DNA of 7,552 nucleotides from Clostridiales bacterium (GTDB lineage: Bacteria > Bacillota > Clostridia > Lachnospirales > Lachnospiraceae): the NCBI GenBank assembly GCA_019423795.1, contig JAHZAT010000105.1, positions 1 through 7,552 on the forward strand. The letters run 5' to 3'. The notes below the pieces were generated by a model. It searched no databases and was not told where the DNA came from. It saw nothing but the letters and a program-made list of their open reading frames with translations. Shown one piece after another: positions 6,743 through 7,552 of the stretch. Both the position numbers and the translations under genes were made by a program. The number at the start of each line of letters is the position of its first letter. The first letter of the stretch is position 1.

Positions 6743-6772
6743 TAGTATGTGGGATTTTGGCAGGTTATATAC
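6743..6772 (-). promoter_or_regulatory. Candidate sigma-G (forespore) promoter of the gerABC operon
   Basis: The minus strand carries GTATA (6768-6772), an 18-base spacer, and CATACTA (6743-6749). These fit the B. subtilis sigma-G pattern as I remember it (GHATR, 17-18 bases, CATNHTA) at every specified position. Transcription would begin near 6736, about 8 bases before the GAGG ribosome binding site of gerA. Germinant receptor operons are classic sigma-G targets, so motif, spacing and context agree. Confidence 0.7.
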
Positions 6773-6825
6773 TTACGATATTGGTTTGCAATATTTTATA
6801 TGGAATAAAATGTAAAAAATAGTTA

Positions 6826-6854
6826 TTGTAAATATATGGTTTTTCTGGTAATAT
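6826..6854 (+). promoter_or_regulatory. Candidate plus-strand promoter upstream of the truncated transposase gene
   Basis: TTGTAA (6826-6831) and TAATAT (6849-6854) are 17 bases apart, and TG at 6846-6847 makes an extended -10. It would give a leader of about 160 nt before the gene at 7022. The intergenic stretch 6715-7021 is very AT-rich, so such matches are easy to find by chance. Apart from the promoter and operator candidates listed separately I see nothing else in it. Confidence 0.25.
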
Positions 6855-6930
6855 AAGAAACATAAGTCGATTTATAAAAACATAGTACATTTCAACAAAA
6901 AATCAAACAAGCAATTCTTAAAATTCAAAC

Positions 6931-6954
6931 ACTGTAACTACAGTCATGTATAAT
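6931..6954 (+). promoter_or_regulatory. 14-bp palindrome next to a TATAAT, possible operator-promoter
   Basis: ACTGTAACTACAGT (6931-6944) is a perfect palindrome with 6-bp arms around two central bases. It is followed four bases later by TATAAT (6949-6954). A poor -35 (TTCAAA, 6924-6929) lies 19 bases upstream, so the palindrome would fill the spacer as an operator. The regulator cannot be named; the spacing does not fit the E. coli or Bacillus LexA boxes. Confidence 0.3.
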
Positions 6955-7021
6955 ATTGCAGTTCTACAATTAAGAATTTCAGTTCAGAATTGAAGAATTT
7001 ATGCACACAGGAGGATAACCT

Positions 7022-7522
7022 ATGGCAGAAAAGCTAAAGAATAAAGTTACCGATGGTTTTCAAAAAGGTCATCCCTACGGAGAACTCCCACCTTGTATCC
7101 ATGTAGGTATCTTAAATTTCAACCAGATGATAAGCCCAAATTATTACCATAAATTCTGTCTCATGGATGAGAAAACGAAGGAGATATATAGTAGAAAATT
7201 TCAATTTCATATGTTAGAATTAAAGAAATTAAAGTATGCAAAAGAGAAACAACAAAGAAAGCCATTATATCAATGGGCAAAACTGATAGCTGCACAAACA
7301 TGGGAAGAACTAGAGCAGGGATCAAAAGGTAATAAATACATGGAAAGGGCGCTGGAAGAGATGATAAAAATCAGTCAGGATGAAATGGAAAGATACCTAT
7401 ATCTACGAGCAGAAATGGCAGAAAGCGATAGAGTCAGTCAGATACAAAGTGCAAAAAGGATTGGACGTAAGGAAGGAAAAAAAGAGGGAGAAATACTAAA
7501 ATTAATAGCCAATAACGTATAA
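7022..7522 (+). CDS. Truncated PD-(D/E)XK nuclease family transposase / Rpn-like protein (166 aa, nuclease core missing)
   Basis: From about residue 19 the protein resembles the C-terminal half of the PD-(D/E)XK nuclease family transposases (Rpn/YhgA-like) common in gut clostridia. It has YGELPPCIHVGILNFN, then KEIYSRKFQFHMLELKKL, QWAKLIAAQTWEELE, and a charged tail with GRKEGKKEG. Full-length members have about 280-320 residues, and the acidic and QxK catalytic positions lie in the N-terminal ~130 residues that are absent here. The start is nevertheless excellent: AGGAGG at 7009-7014, seven bases before ATG, and an MAEK opening of a kind common in such genes. An internal deletion joining the original start to the C-terminal half is therefore more likely than a new start. 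The C-terminus also ends early (LIANNV), exactly where a repeat-like sequence begins at 7521. The product is probably without nuclease activity. Confidence 0.75.
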   Translation: MAEKLKNKVTDGFQKGHPYGELPPCIHVGILNFNQMISPNYYHKFCLMDEKTKEIYSRKFQFHMLELKKLKYAKEKQQRKPLYQWAKLIAAQTWEELEQGSKGNKYMERALEEMIKISQDEMERYLYLRAEMAESDRVSQIQSAKRIGRKEGKKEGEILKLIANNV

Positions 7523-7552
7523 CATACACACCGTGGTGGTTTGAATAGCCGT
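7521..7552 (+). repeat. Edge of a probable further copy of palindromic element A
   Basis: AACATACACACC (7521-7532) repeats the 12-mer at 565-576 and the complement of 488-499. The following GTGGTTTGAATAGCCG (7536-7551) resembles the complement of 467-482 (GTGGTTTCGATAACTG) and the left outer arm 279-294 (GTAGTTTGATGAACTG). The same order, 12-mer then GTGGTTT block, is found on the minus strand from 499 to 467. The element overlaps the stop codon of the preceding gene and continues beyond the window. Confidence 0.5.

Noticed and set aside
6931..6944. LexA/SOS box
   Set aside because: The spacing (CTGT, four bases, ACAG) fits neither the E. coli form with eight bases nor the Bacillus GAAC/GTTC form.

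Overview
The window looks like chromosome from a low-GC, anaerobic, endospore-forming Firmicute, most likely a Lachnospiraceae-type gut clostridium. I infer this from an oxygen-independent class III ribonucleotide reductase next to a gerA-type spore germinant receptor operon, AT-rich codon use, and the style of the proteins. The species cannot be fixed from sequence alone. From 1 to 6714 every gene is on the minus strand; one small truncated gene at the right end (7022-7522) is on the plus strand.

Layout from left to right. (1) 1-100 holds the first 33 codons of uvrC (nucleotide excision repair), running off the left edge. (2) 101-884 contains no credible gene. From about 270 to 881 it is almost entirely inverted-repeat DNA: a long palindrome A (270-487), a smaller imperfect hairpin B (488-576), and a pair C of diverged inverted copies of a ~90-bp unit (596-881). 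The 12-mer AACATACACACC, or its complement, marks the edges of B and recurs at the right end of the window. (3) 885-3498 is the nrdDG pair, the anaerobic ribonucleotide reductase and its radical-SAM activase, preceded by a promoter and two NrdR-box-like palindromes (3548-3593). (4) 3656-6714 is a three-gene germinant receptor operon, A-B-C in translational order, with 11- and 14-bp gene overlaps. A sigma-G-like promoter (6743-6772) precedes gerA. The C subunit is less than half the usual length. (5) 6715-7021 is a divergent intergenic region. (6) 7022-7522 is a deletion derivative of a PD-(D/E)XK nuclease family transposase. It retains a good ribosome binding site and the C-terminal half but lacks the nuclease core. 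(7) 7521-7552 resembles the edge of another copy of palindrome A.

How the parts work together. NrdD makes dNTPs without oxygen after NrdG installs its glycyl radical, and the NrdR-type boxes would couple this to dATP/ATP status. GerA, GerB and GerC would form one inner-membrane germinant receptor made in the forespore. The repeats and the transposase remnant look like small mobile or formerly mobile DNA in intergenic spaces. I saw no clear new multi-gene system. The most unusual material is the repeat cluster, the short GerC, and the regulatory sites that can be read directly.
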